A stretch of DNA of 64,000 nt, taken from assembly GCA_029531795.1 (NCBI GenBank), contig JAPEIS010000002.1, forward strand, positions 1,984,001 to 2,048,000, read 5' to 3'. The first letter of the stretch is position 1, and the number at the start of each line of letters is the position of its first letter. Origin of the DNA: Sclerotinia nivalis (lineage: Eukaryota > Ascomycota > Leotiomycetes > Helotiales > Sclerotiniaceae). Positions 47,701-58,266 of the stretch are shown one piece after another. A program made the position numbers and the translations under genes. The notes beneath the pieces are model-generated. The model was not told where the DNA came from, did no database searches, and saw only the letters and a program-made list of their open reading frames with translations.

Positions 47701-48074
47701 ATAAATAGAATTACAAAACAGAATTATTTGTTTGCTTTTCTTCTTTTCGAAAAAGAAATTGCATTTAAATTATAATTCATTTCAAAAAATCATTTGTTAT
47801 TGTTTTTGCTTTTTCTGTTGTTTATTTGCTTGCTTTAATTTTTATTTTGTTTCTTTTCTTTCTTTATTATTATTCTATTCAATATATAATAATTATATTT
47901 CCATCAAACTGATTCAATTTATTGAAAAATATCTTTTTCATTATAAATTTTCTAGGAAGTTTATTCAGTTCGTTTCGAAGAGCTGTTGCGGTTTCGTTTT
48001 CAAACAATCCCGTCGATGATTGTTTTTTTCCTTTCGTTTCTTCTTCTTTGAGGTTTGCTACACTTTCTTTTGTA

Positions 48075-49049
48075 ATGGAAAATGCTAACTGCTTTTCTTC
48101 TAAACGAAACAAGAGTTCCCAAATAATCGTATCTCCGAACAGCGAAGAAATACATTTCTCTAATGTCATCGATTTTATCGAAAATCATTTAGATATGCCT
48201 ATTGTCGATGTAGCACAAATGATCGATATAGCCAAAATACAAACTGTGCAAGCTGGTATCGGTCTCAAAGATTTTGCCCATCGCCTCGACGTATTCGAAA
48301 GAATAAGACAATTTTATAAACAATTGGGTATGACAAAGAAGGATACAAACGAAAAGTATACGAAATTCGTCGAAATAGCCGGTAGAGGCAAACGCGCGAG
48401 GCTCGATATCGAACTCTCGCAGAAAAGATTAGCTATCTATATTCAAAGCAGAGTATTAGCTTTAAAGCTGTTTATTGAAGCTCATCCAAAATAGCAAACG
48501 AATGCTACTCTCGCATCCAAACTTGTTTGTATTGTAATTACAGCGATCAATGGTATTAATACATGCCGAGCCCTGAATACTGCTATCATCGAGCGTTTTT
48601 AGCGGTACAATTACGAAAATGGGAGTAGTGGAAATCGAATTCCGGAATCTGCTACGATTGATATAAAGCGTACACAGACACTCATCAATTCCAAAAATGA
48701 TATCCCCCGTTCTTTCTGTACCCTTTCCTTCATGAAAAATAAAGGATTTACCATACTGCCTTATAACCTCCTCGGAAAATACGAAAAAGGAGAAATTAAT
48801 ACTATATCAAACCGATTCGATAATGAATCTCTTCGTTATCATGATATCGCTACATTAGATATAGTATTCGATATACCAGATTATACATATAAAACCAGAC
48901 AATCCACGAAAACCCTTTCAACTCCAATAAAAAAAGCCTTCGCAGAATCTATCGAAATCGAAAGCGACAACAACGATTCCATCCCTAATACACCACAAAA
49001 GAAAAGAAAAGCTGTATTAGTAAAACAAGAACCTGTTTCGCCAATATAA
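48075..49049 (+). pseudogene. Extra open frame of element A, unrecognised nuclear-type protein
   Basis: Between the chromodomain of pol and the 3' LTR lies a further frame, separate from pol. From the first ATG (48075) it runs 324 codons to 49049 with only two stops (48492 and 48599), both TAG and both explainable as CAG mutated by C-to-T. The frame is also open upstream to 47922. The product would be a helical, charged protein (KIQTVQAGIGLKDFAHRLDV, ALKLFIEAHPK) ending in PQKKRKAVLVKQEPVSPI, which contains a KKRK nuclear-localisation-like cluster and a VKQE sumoylation-like motif. I recognise no family; it is not a standard gag or pol domain. It is less broken than the pol of the same element. 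Confidence 0.6.
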
Positions 49050-49102
49050 AAGATTAAAAAGAAGGTTTAAAAGCAAACCTGTTTTTTTTAAGGAAAAGAT
49101 AA

Positions 49103-49357
49103 TGTAACGATCCTGTTATTCTATTATACTATAAATACCTTAGACTATTCTTTCGGCTTTTGGTCCCCTTCGAAGAGATCAAAATGCTTCAGGTTATTAT
49201 TTCATTTATTTCACCCTGTATTCGCTTAAAGCTTTGATCCCCTCCGAGGGGACTATAAAAGGCTCAACTCTATTGTATTTGATACGGTAGTTTGTTATTC
49301 TCTAGTATAGATTAATTGATTCATTCTATCATGCCTTGAATTAAGACCATCGTCACA
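49103..49357 (+). repeat. 3' LTR of element A
   Basis: 255 bp, TGTAACGATCCTG...CATCGTCACA, preceded by a purine tract AAGGAAAAGATAA and followed by CTGGC. Confidence 0.93.
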
Positions 49358-49362
49358 CTGGC

Positions 49363-51211
49363 TTCTCTGGATGAAGGCAATGATATTCGATAAAAACTTT
49401 CTCGTTATCTTTTAAATCATTAACTAATTATCAAATTGGCGCATAGTATCTCTATTTAATCAAATAATGATAGCCATCCTCATCGTGATTATCTAGAACT
49501 CCTTCAAATATCCATTTCTGAACAAACTCATTTTCATCATCGTCCCACTCTAAAATTCTGTTTTGTGTAATTAGGGATTCTAATTTGTTAATCGTTGCTT
49601 GAACCAAAAAATAAGAATTAGTATAAGCTGGAAGTAAAAGAGAATAATGGAAAACAAGGAAGATTTTAATATTCTTAAACAATTGAATAAAACAAGTACG
49701 AGAATAAATTTTAATAATCTTGTAAGAATTAATCTATTTATTATCTAGCTTTTTTGTTTTATATGAAATCTTTATATTCTTGGTATTGATAAAGACTTTT
49801 TGATCAGTTGTGTAGTAAGGTGAATCAAAGTGGTGGCGATTAGTATAGTCTTTATAAGTAGCAATTGCTTGTTGTGTAAAAGTACGAAGTTGCTTTAAGA
49901 TATGTTCTATATGATTTGTGATTCTATTATTTTTAAAGAATTCCTGTTTTTGTATTAGAGTTATATTTAGTGGACAAAGTTTATTAGGCTTAATATCTAA
50001 ATATAGATTAAAGTTGTAATTGACAAAGAAAAACGAACAATTAGTTGTTTCAGAGACCAAATTATTAGATGCAAATTCGATTAAGGGTAATCAATCCAAT
50101 TAATCGTTTTGATAATAGTTAACAAAAGTTTGTAAATACTGTTTCAGAATCGAATTAATATGTTTAGTTTGATTATCTGTTTAAGGATGAAAAGCTGAAG
50201 AATGTTTTAAGGTAATTCCCAATTGTTCCAAGAGTTGTGATCAGAATCCTGATACAAATTGTATTCCCGATTGGAAATAATATTATCTGGAAGTCTATGA
50301 AGCGTATAGATACGGTTGATAAAAGTATCGATTAGCTTTTTTGTCGTTAGTGTATGTGTATTGATGAAATGTTTTATTTTGATTAGTTTGTAAATTATTA
50401 TCAAAATATATTTATAGATAGAATTATAATGAATGCAATCTGGGAGTAATGTAATATAATCGATTGAGATATCAGATTATATACGAAAAAGGATAGGCAA
50501 CGGTTTCAAAAATCCGGGAGGTATCGATTTGGATGATTTGATGCGAGTACAAAATTCGTAGGTCTTTATGTAGGATGCAATCTTCAAATGCATGTTAGGC
50601 CATCAATATATATAAGAGACAAGATCGATCGTTTTAGTTCGATTAGGATGGCTAGTAGGATTAGAAGAATAAGTTCGATAGATAATTTAGAGTTTGAGTT
50701 CATTGTTTGATGGAATCCAAATCTTATCCCAGTAGTAAATTCTATTATTTTGGACCGAATAATCTTGTATAACGATCCAGAGGGTTTTACGATGCTCTTT
50801 TGGCTATTTAATCATCAATGGATTGTTAAGAGTAGAGATAAGTTGATCTACAATATCGGATCTAGTATACACTACATCGATTAAAGCATCAATTGATTAA
50901 TTGTAAAGTAATACTATTATCTCCATTGATGCCAAATTGATATATCTAATCAAATTCTTATAAAGGTCGTTATCAAAACGGTTCTGAAGGAAAACAACAC
51001 GTTCTCGATTCTTTAGACGTTTATCGTTTGAATCAAAGCGATACAATTGATCTTTGTGTTTTCTATTTAGTGTATCTAATCGAATAGCTTTGTTTTCTAG
51101 TCGATAAACTATACGGAAATTATATTGAGATAGAAATTCAGATTATTGTACTTGTCATTGATTGAAAGCTTTTGTAGTTATAAAATATTCGAGGTTCTTG
51201 TAATCAGTGAG
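49363..51211 (-). pseudogene. Integrase and chromodomain segment of B copy II
   Basis: Aligns block by block with 51689-53538 of copy I. On the minus strand it holds the integrase core around 50207-50404, the integrase C-terminal region at 49734-50060 and the chromodomain at about 49370-49560. Within the chromodomain LIK is followed by TAG where Trp is expected. It begins after the CTGGC copy right of element A and ends at GTGAG (51207-51211), the target of copy I. Confidence 0.85.
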
Positions 51212-51374
51212 TATCACGGTAAGGGAAAAGATATGTGTAGGTTTGATCTATTGTTGTACTACGAGGAGGAGAAGAAGGTCAAGGAGGTGACCTGACTATA
51301 TAGAAGTGAGTGTATGCATGTATGCCTAAGGCACACATGATCATGTGCAGGTGAAGGGAGATGAACCTGTAACA
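51212..51374 (-). repeat. 3' LTR of B copy I
   Basis: 163 bp; plus-strand ends TATCACGG and CTGTAACA. Preceded by GTGAG. Confidence 0.92.
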
Positions 51375-51679
51375 GTATTTCCTTCTTAAGAAATTTATTT
51401 GACCTCAAATGGATATTAAAAAATAAAGAAAAATAAAGAAAAAATATAGATCTCTTTTCTCAATTAGGTTTTTGAATAAAAAATATGTGATATCCCTTAA
51501 TAATGTTATATCCCTTATTATTATAACATATAATATATTTTTAAACGAAGCGAATAATCTTAGTGCAAGTGGATCTTTGTAGAGTAAATGTAACAATCAC
51601 ACTGTATAACTTCGATTGCAAATTCTGTGGTTCTGGTTGCAATATAGTAGTGTTGGAATGCTTTAAGATTTAAGCTGAC

Positions 51680-52800
51680 AACCCTAACTTCTCTGAATAA
51701 AAACGATGATATTCGATAAAAACCTTTTCGTTACCCTTTAAATCATTAACTGGTTGCCAAATTGGCGTGTAGTATCTCTATTTGATCAAATAATGATGAC
51801 CATCCTCATCGTAATTATCTAGAACTCCTTCAAATATCCATTTCTGAATAGACTCATCCTTATCATCGTTCCGCTCCAAAATTCTGTCCTGTGTAGTCAG
51901 GGATTTTGATTCGTTAATCGTTGTTTGAATCGGGAAATAAGGATTAGTATAAATTGAAAGTAAAAAAGAATAATAGAAAATAGGGAAGATTTTAACGTTC
52001 TCAAACAATTGAATAAAACAAGTACAAGGATAAACTTTGATAATCTCGTAAAGGCCGATTTATTTATCATCTAGCTTTTTTGTTTTATACGAAGTCTTCA
52101 TATTCTTGGTATTGACAAAGATTTTCTGGTCAGTTGTGTAACGAGATGAATCAAAGCAATAACGGTTAGCATAGTTTTCATAAATAACAATTGTTTGCTG
52201 TACAAAAGCACGAAGTTGCTTCAAGATATATTCTATACGATCTGTAGTTTTATTATCTTTAAAGAATTCCCGTTTTTGTATTAGAATTATATCCGGTAGA
52301 CAAGGTTTACTAGATTCAATACCTAGGTATAAATTAAAGCTGTAATTGGTGAAGAAAGGCGAGCAACCAATTGTTTCAGAGATCAAATTATTGAATACAA
52401 ATTCGGTTAAAGATAATCAATTTAATTAATCGTCTTGATAATAATTAACAAAAGCTTGTAAATACTACTCCAGAATCGAATTAATACATTCAATCTGACT
52501 ATCTGTTTGAGAATGAAAAGCTGAAGAATATTTTAAGGTAACTTTCAATTGCTTCAAAAACTATAATTAGAATCCTGATACAAACTGTATTCCCCGATCG
52601 GAAATGATATTATCCGGAAGTTTATGAAGCGTATAGACACAGCTAATAAAAGCATCGATTAGCTTTTTTGTCGTTAGTGTATGTGTACTAATGAAATGTC
52701 TCATTTTGATTAGTTTGCAGATTATTACCAAAATATATTTATAAGTAGAATTATAATAAGTACAATCCAAAAGCGGTGTAATATAATCGATTGAGATATC
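51680..52800 (-). pseudogene. Integrase and chromodomain of B copy I
   Basis: On the minus strand, the integrase core at about 52567-52770 shows a LPDNIISDRGIQFVSGF segment with its acidic residue. The C-terminal integrase region follows at 52060-52386. A chromodomain at about 51680-51860 reads EGVLDNYDEDGHHYLIK, then a TAG stop, then RYYTPIWQPVNDL. The stop replaces the conserved Trp (TGG to TAG). These domains target insertion, often to heterochromatin. Confidence 0.8.
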
Positions 52801-53562
52801 AGATTATATGCGAAAAGGGATAAACAATGGTTTCAAAAATCCGGGAGACATCGATTTGGACGATTTGATGTGAGTACAAAGTTCGCAGGCCTTCATGTAG
52901 GATGCGATCTCTAAATGCATATTAGGCCATCAGTATGTACGAGAGACAAGATCGATCGTTTTAGTTCGACCAGGATGGCTGGCAGGATCAAAAGAATGAG
53001 TTCGATAGATAATTTGGAGTTTGAGTTTATCGTTTGGTGGAATCCAAATCTTATCCTGGTAGTAAATTCTATTATTTTGGATCGAACAATTTTGTATAAC
53101 GATCCAGAGGATTTTACGATGCTCTTTTGACTATTTAATTATTGATGGGTTGTTAAGAGCAGAGATAAATTGATTTGCGATATCGGATCTAGTATATGTT
53201 ACATCGATTAAGGTATCAATTGATTGATTATAGAATGGTATTATTATTTCCACTAATACCAAATTGATATACCCAATCAAATTCTTATAAAGATCATTGT
53301 TAAAACGATCCTAAAGGAAAACAACATGTTCTTAATTCTTTAAATGTTTATTGTTTGGATCAGAGCGATATAGCCGATCTTCGTGTTTTCTACTTAATGC
53401 ATTTGATTAAATAGTTTTGTTTCCTGATCGATAGATTATACAGAAATTATATTAAAATAGAAATTCAGATTATCGTATTTGTTATTGATTGAGAGTTTTT
53501 GTAGTTATAAAATATTTGAGATTCTTATAATCAATGAAAATCTCAAATTCCTTTTATAAGCT

Positions 53563-54526
53563 TTAAAACTCTGAACACCATTTTTCCATTGCTTTGATAA
53601 TAACGAGTAATTCTTTATCATAGATCTTATAATTGTATTCCGTTGCTATATACTTAGATGAAAAATAAACGATTGAATGTAAAATGTTATTATCATCGTA
53701 TTGCAAGAGAATTCCTTCTGAAACCCAATCGGAAACATCGATTTCCAAAACAGTTTTCCGTCTATAATCAAAGTATACCAAAACCGGCGCTATTGTGAAA
53801 GCTCTTTTTAAAGTATCAAAAGCCTTTATATAATCTGCAATCCAATCCCATATAATATTCTTCTGCAAGGGATTATTAAAAAAGCAACAAATCTTTAAAA
53901 AATCTTTTATAAAACGTTGATAGAAATTGGCGAAACCAAGAAATCGTTGTAAATCTTTTATATATAAAAACAATTCCCAAGATATAATAGCCGTGACCTT
54001 TTCTTGATTTATTTCGATGTTTTCGATTGTAATAATAAAACCCAAATACTTTGTTTTCGTAATTTCAAACTCGCATTTATTAATATCAATCTGTAATTCA
54101 GCATCCATTAATTTTTGAACTACTTGATGGATATACTCTTTATACTTTACAGGATTATCGGAGTAGATTAGGAAGGACGTCATTGAGATATACAGTGCAA
54201 TACTTGTTCAATTCGTCGAAAAGTATATAATTGATATAATGTTGGAACGATGCAAGTACATTGCAGAAACCGAAAGACATAACTAGAGATTCAAAAAGAC
54301 CAAAACGAGTAATGAATACAATTTTCCATTCATTCCCTTCAGCGATTCGCAATTTGTTGAATGCTACAATGATATCAAACTTGATATAAATTTTTGCATT
54401 GCAAAAAGCGTCCAGTGTTTCACGAACGATGGGTAATGGATAACGATTCTTTATAGTAACGTTATTTAGTCCTCGATAATCTTGACAAATACAGACCCCC
54501 CCTTCTGGCTTGGCAGCCAATAGCAA
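53563..54526 (-). pseudogene. Reverse transcriptase and RNase H of B copy I
   Basis: The minus strand encodes a typical Ty3 RT start (AAKPEGGVCICQDYRGLNN), LFESLVMSFGFCN and the catalytic box, here YLND at 54179-54190. Immediately after it the frame shifts and resumes with LIYSDNPVKYKEY. The shift comes from a 4-bp tandem duplication (TCCT) absent from copy II. RNase H follows (VLEIDVSDW, YNYKIYDKELL). The frame continues to 53563. Confidence 0.85.
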
Positions 54527-55789
54527 AGGAGAAGCGCACCGCGATCTCGATTCCCGAATGAATTCCTTGGAGAGATTATCATCAAATCATTTGTATACCA
54601 TTATTAACTCTATTAACAATAAAAGGCGGTTTTTGAAATAAAGTGGCTCTTTACCGGGCATCAATTTAATTTTGTAATTCTAGATTCAACAAAGCAGCAA
54701 TTTATCTATATAATATAAGAGGAAGACAGGAAGTTTATCTTGTAACCATATAAAAAGCCTTTATCGTATTTGATTGTCATTAAAAGGAGATTTGTTGATT
54801 AAAAATTTATCGACATCAACCTCAAAGATCTTTCGCAAATGAAGCGGCTTATAACAATCGTATATAAAATCATAAAGTTACAATAGAGTTCTAGAGAGTA
54901 TTTTTATTATATTACCTTACCCTTATAAAATCGATCGAAAATCCCCTTCTGTGAGTATCAAGAATAACATAACTTATTGTAGATGATCTTGCTCAACAGT
55001 TTTCTATACGACATCCAATTCATTCCATATCAATCGGATAGCCTGAATGTTATCTTATTAATAAAACAAAACAAAACTAGAAACTTACAATTAACAAATA
55101 TCATCCATATTTGAACTTGTATCTTTATAAATAGATATAAGGAATTCTCTAACAAAAAACAAAGGCAAACAATTTTTTGGATTGTGAATAGACCGACATC
55201 GATCTACAATCTTTAAGATCGATTTTGGATGTAGATAATTGGAAATCATTTATACTTGATTATTTGGTTCTTTACAACGCTTTATTCGATAATAATTCAT
55301 ATTAGGTGTTAAACCCTACTGAAATTCGAAATCAATAAAAGAATCATCAGATTGTAATATATAACCTTTATCTAATATCTCTTCAATAGAAAGTTTTTTA
55401 TAAAAAGTTCTTTTAAAAATAGAAAGCGTTTGAATAAATAAATAATCGATATCGTCCTTTAGATAATCCTCGATATATAAAAAGCAATATTTATAAACTG
55501 TGTATTTAACTTTTATATCAAAATCGGTAAAGAATTTATTTAAAGATTCGATAATATCAACGATCTGTTATAAAGTAACTTTTGTTAAATCCTTTTGTTT
55601 TTTGATTGAAGATAGGATTGATACGATAACTGATTCTGAATCATAATACATCAAACAATTGAAAGTGTAATAATTTGAAAAGAATATTAAATTCATCTTT
55701 GTCCAATTGATAATAGGATTATAATATTATAACCATAGTAAATCAAAGATTAATAGAATCTTTAATGAAAGTTGAATAATGTAAAAGGA

Positions 55790-56116
55790 TCAATATTTAT
55801 AATGATCCTCTATAACGATTTCTATTACAAAATATTCTGTAATTCTATCAACGACCTTTTTATCGGTAAGTCGGAGTTCGCAAAAATAAAATAAAAATTG
55901 TATTTCAATATTGTATTTGGAAGCAAAAGAACAATCAACAAAGACTTCTCCAGAGTATCCACTATCAATGAGATTTGTAACAATAAAGGGATTTTCATAT
56001 GTAGAGAACATAATGGTTTTAACGAATAGAGATTTGTTATTCATAGAGTTGAGCTGCAATGGTTTATTTCTATTCATTTCTCGATTTACTTTCTTGCCCT
56101 TAGTATTCCTCCACAA
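55790..56116 (-). pseudogene. Retropepsin-like protease segment of B copy I
   Basis: A 108-codon minus-strand frame with LIDSGYSGEVFVDCSFASKYNI. This is the DSG/DTG active-site loop of an aspartic protease followed by the flap-side sequence. In copy II the same site reads LIDNKYF and has lost the motif. Confidence 0.75.
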
Positions 56117-56225
56117 ACGATTTTTCGTAGAGATTAATCTTTTCCCTATTCGGAATTTTCCTTGATTGAACTGAGTATAGAAACAACCTCCTCTGGTTCG
56201 ATATAACTTTGTTATTGTATTTGAT

Positions 56226-57519
56226 TCAGATGCTATTAGCTTTGTATTTAATTACTAGTATATCCTTTTCGAAATCTATTACAATTATTATTAAATCTAT
56301 TGGCGTTTCGAAAAGCCGGAATGGTAGTATATTGATCAAGGGTCGGATTAGTTGAGGCAACAATATTGTAATTGGAAAAAATATTAACGAGAGTTTGTTT
56401 ATTAGGAAGAAGATTATTATTGATATTATAAATAATATAACAATCAATTTGAAGATAATCGATTCTATTATAACAATTGTAAGAAACTGTAGGATTAAAC
56501 TTCTTTTTTTTATTTTGCAAATCCTTTTTCTATTATCCTTTTTGTTTCATTGTATTGAGGTCTATAGAATTATTATTAGCAATAAATGTTTTATCAGAAT
56601 TTTTGTTATAATATTTAGCGTTATGAAGATTCTGATTCCAAGTAGAGAATTTCTTTTGCTAATTATCAATATCGTTAGTTATACAGGGATTCGAATTATT
56701 AATGACTAAAGTTCGAAAAATGGCTGTAATCTTTTGTTTCATTGTATTAACAATCTTATAATCAGATTTGTAGTAAAAGTTAACAAGATGAGATAATATA
56801 AAAAAGAAAGTCGAAAAGAATTCCTTTGGATTTATAAAAAACTTATCGAATTTGAACGAAGCTTCCCTTTCGATATCTACAGAAATATATAATTTGTTTA
56901 ATTTGGCCAAAAACGAAACAATAGAATTGAAGCAAATAGGATCGTTAACGAATCTGATGATATCTGTAATACGTTTTTGTCGTATTTGATTATCGAGAAG
57001 ATTAATAGTATAATTAATCTTCTTTTGTTCAAAAGCAAAAAGTTGTAAATCGATTATTCAATAGAATTGTAAATCCAACTTTCAGGATTGATAATCCTTT
57101 TGTCGAACAAGAATATTAGATCTTTTGTTTTTAAAAACGGATGGGTTTTTCTAAGTTTGGTAAAGAATAGTTGGTTTCTGATTAGTGGCAGTACCATCGA
57201 TATCCAGTTGAACTTGTTTGTCGGTTAGAATGCAAAGAAGTTCGATGTTTTCCGTTTTGAATTCCTCGATTTTATTTGTTTGAGTAATGATATAAGTAGT
57301 TTGAATAGTAAAGCGATCTTCGATAATAGAGAAAATATGATTCAGGTAAACAATTTGTTTGTTAGGACTGGTAACGAGATTTGATATCACTGGAGTATCC
57401 AATTCTGCTAGGATTTGTATAATAGTAGGCCATTGATCGAAGATTCGTTGGATTTCAGTACGAATTCCTTCGATAGAAGTAGAAGTTGCATTACTAACGG
57501 ATATAGAACCGGAAACTAT
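56226..57519 (-). pseudogene. gag of B copy I
   Basis: The minus-strand sequence aligns with the gag of copy II. The start codon equivalent (57517-57519) reads ATA in copy I but ATG in copy II (62236-62238). It includes IEGIRTEIQRIFDQWPTIIQ near the start, a long interrupted capsid region and a degenerate zinc-knuckle-like segment near 56470. Many stops. Confidence 0.7.
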
Positions 57520-57799
57520 TATAAAAAGAATTACAATTGTATAAAATAATCGATAGGGAATTTGCGATTGTACAAAAGCAATCAAAAACAGATATAGAAG
57601 CCTACGAATAAATACGATCGCACAAAAGCAATCAGGGATCAGAAGCTGCACAAAAGCAAATAAGAAACGCGACCGCACAAAAACAAGCGAGTTACAACGA
57701 TACAAAAGCAGTCGAAAACAGACACAGAAGCTTACAGATGATTTGGCAAGGCCAGATTACTTTGTAAAGTGACGGAACCTTTGAAAGGATAGTACAAAC

Positions 57800-57962
57800 T
57801 ATCACGGTAAAGGAAAAGGTATATATAGGTTTGATCTATTGTTGTACTACGAGGAGGAGAAGAAGGTCAAGGAGGTGACCTGACTATATAGAAGTGAGTG
57901 TATGCATGTGTGCCTAAGGCACACATGATCACGTGCAGATGAAGGGAGATGAACCCGTAACA
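57800..57962 (-). repeat. 5' LTR of B copy I
   Basis: 163 bp, plus-strand ends TATCACGG and CCCGTAACA, followed by GTGAG. Confidence 0.92.
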
Positions 57963-57975
57963 GTGAGAATCTCGA

Positions 57976-58261
57976 TGTTAAGATCACATAGGCAAAGAAT
58001 CAATTAGTCGTAAAACCGTAGCCAAAACTTTTCATTACCCTTTCTAATCATGAATAAACTATTACTTTTAAGTTCAATCAATAAAGAGATATCAGAACGC
58101 CTATAGTTCGCCACCATTCCTGTCCTTTCATAAGCAATACAAAGAAGCTTGTTTACTAAACATTCCAAACTGATCGATGACGTTCCTACGCTGATGATTC
58201 GAAATGAGAACGCCTCCGTTTAGGTTTCTTGTTTTGACGAAACTGTTGCGTGATCGTAACA
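57976..58261 (-). repeat. Solo LTR C2 (family C), inverted, inside B copy II
   Basis: 286 bp, the reverse complement of C1 (42125-42410) with about four differences. It starts TGTTAAGATC and ends GATCGTAACA on the plus strand, flanked by CTCGA (57971-57975 and 58262-58266). The uninterrupted site is visible in copy I at 53542-53551. Confidence 0.92.
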
Positions 58262-58266
58262 CTCGA

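Larger units (their letters stand above)
41650..49357 (+). mobile_element. Ty3/Gypsy element A with chromodomain and an extra 3' open frame
   Basis: A 7,708-bp element with 255-bp LTRs starting TG and ending CA, flanked by the perfect duplication CTGGC (41645-41649 and 49358-49362). It lies in the 3' part of B copy II, just past the chromodomain. The order is 5' LTR, a C-family solo LTR insertion, gag, pol ending in a chromodomain, then an additional open frame before the 3' LTR. The LTRs differ at about 20 positions by hand count, all transitions. Internal frames carry many RIP-type stops. A solo LTR of the same family sits at 8774-9016. Confidence 0.93.
51212..57962 (-). mobile_element. Ty3/Gypsy element B, copy I, nested inside copy II
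   Basis: A 6,751-bp minus-strand element with two 163-bp LTRs (51212-51374 and 57800-57962) and target duplication GTGAG (51207-51211 and 57963-57967). The inner order on the minus strand is gag, protease, RT/RNase H, integrase and chromodomain. It has no internal insertions, so it also shows what copy II looked like before it was split. Stops and frameshifts disable every domain. Confidence 0.93.

Noticed and set aside
57968..58266. Interpretation of 57976-58261 as a fragment of element A
   Set aside because: It matches 42125-42410 of element A, but both copies have their own 5-bp duplications and LTR-type ends. The shared block is therefore an independent solo LTR of family C.
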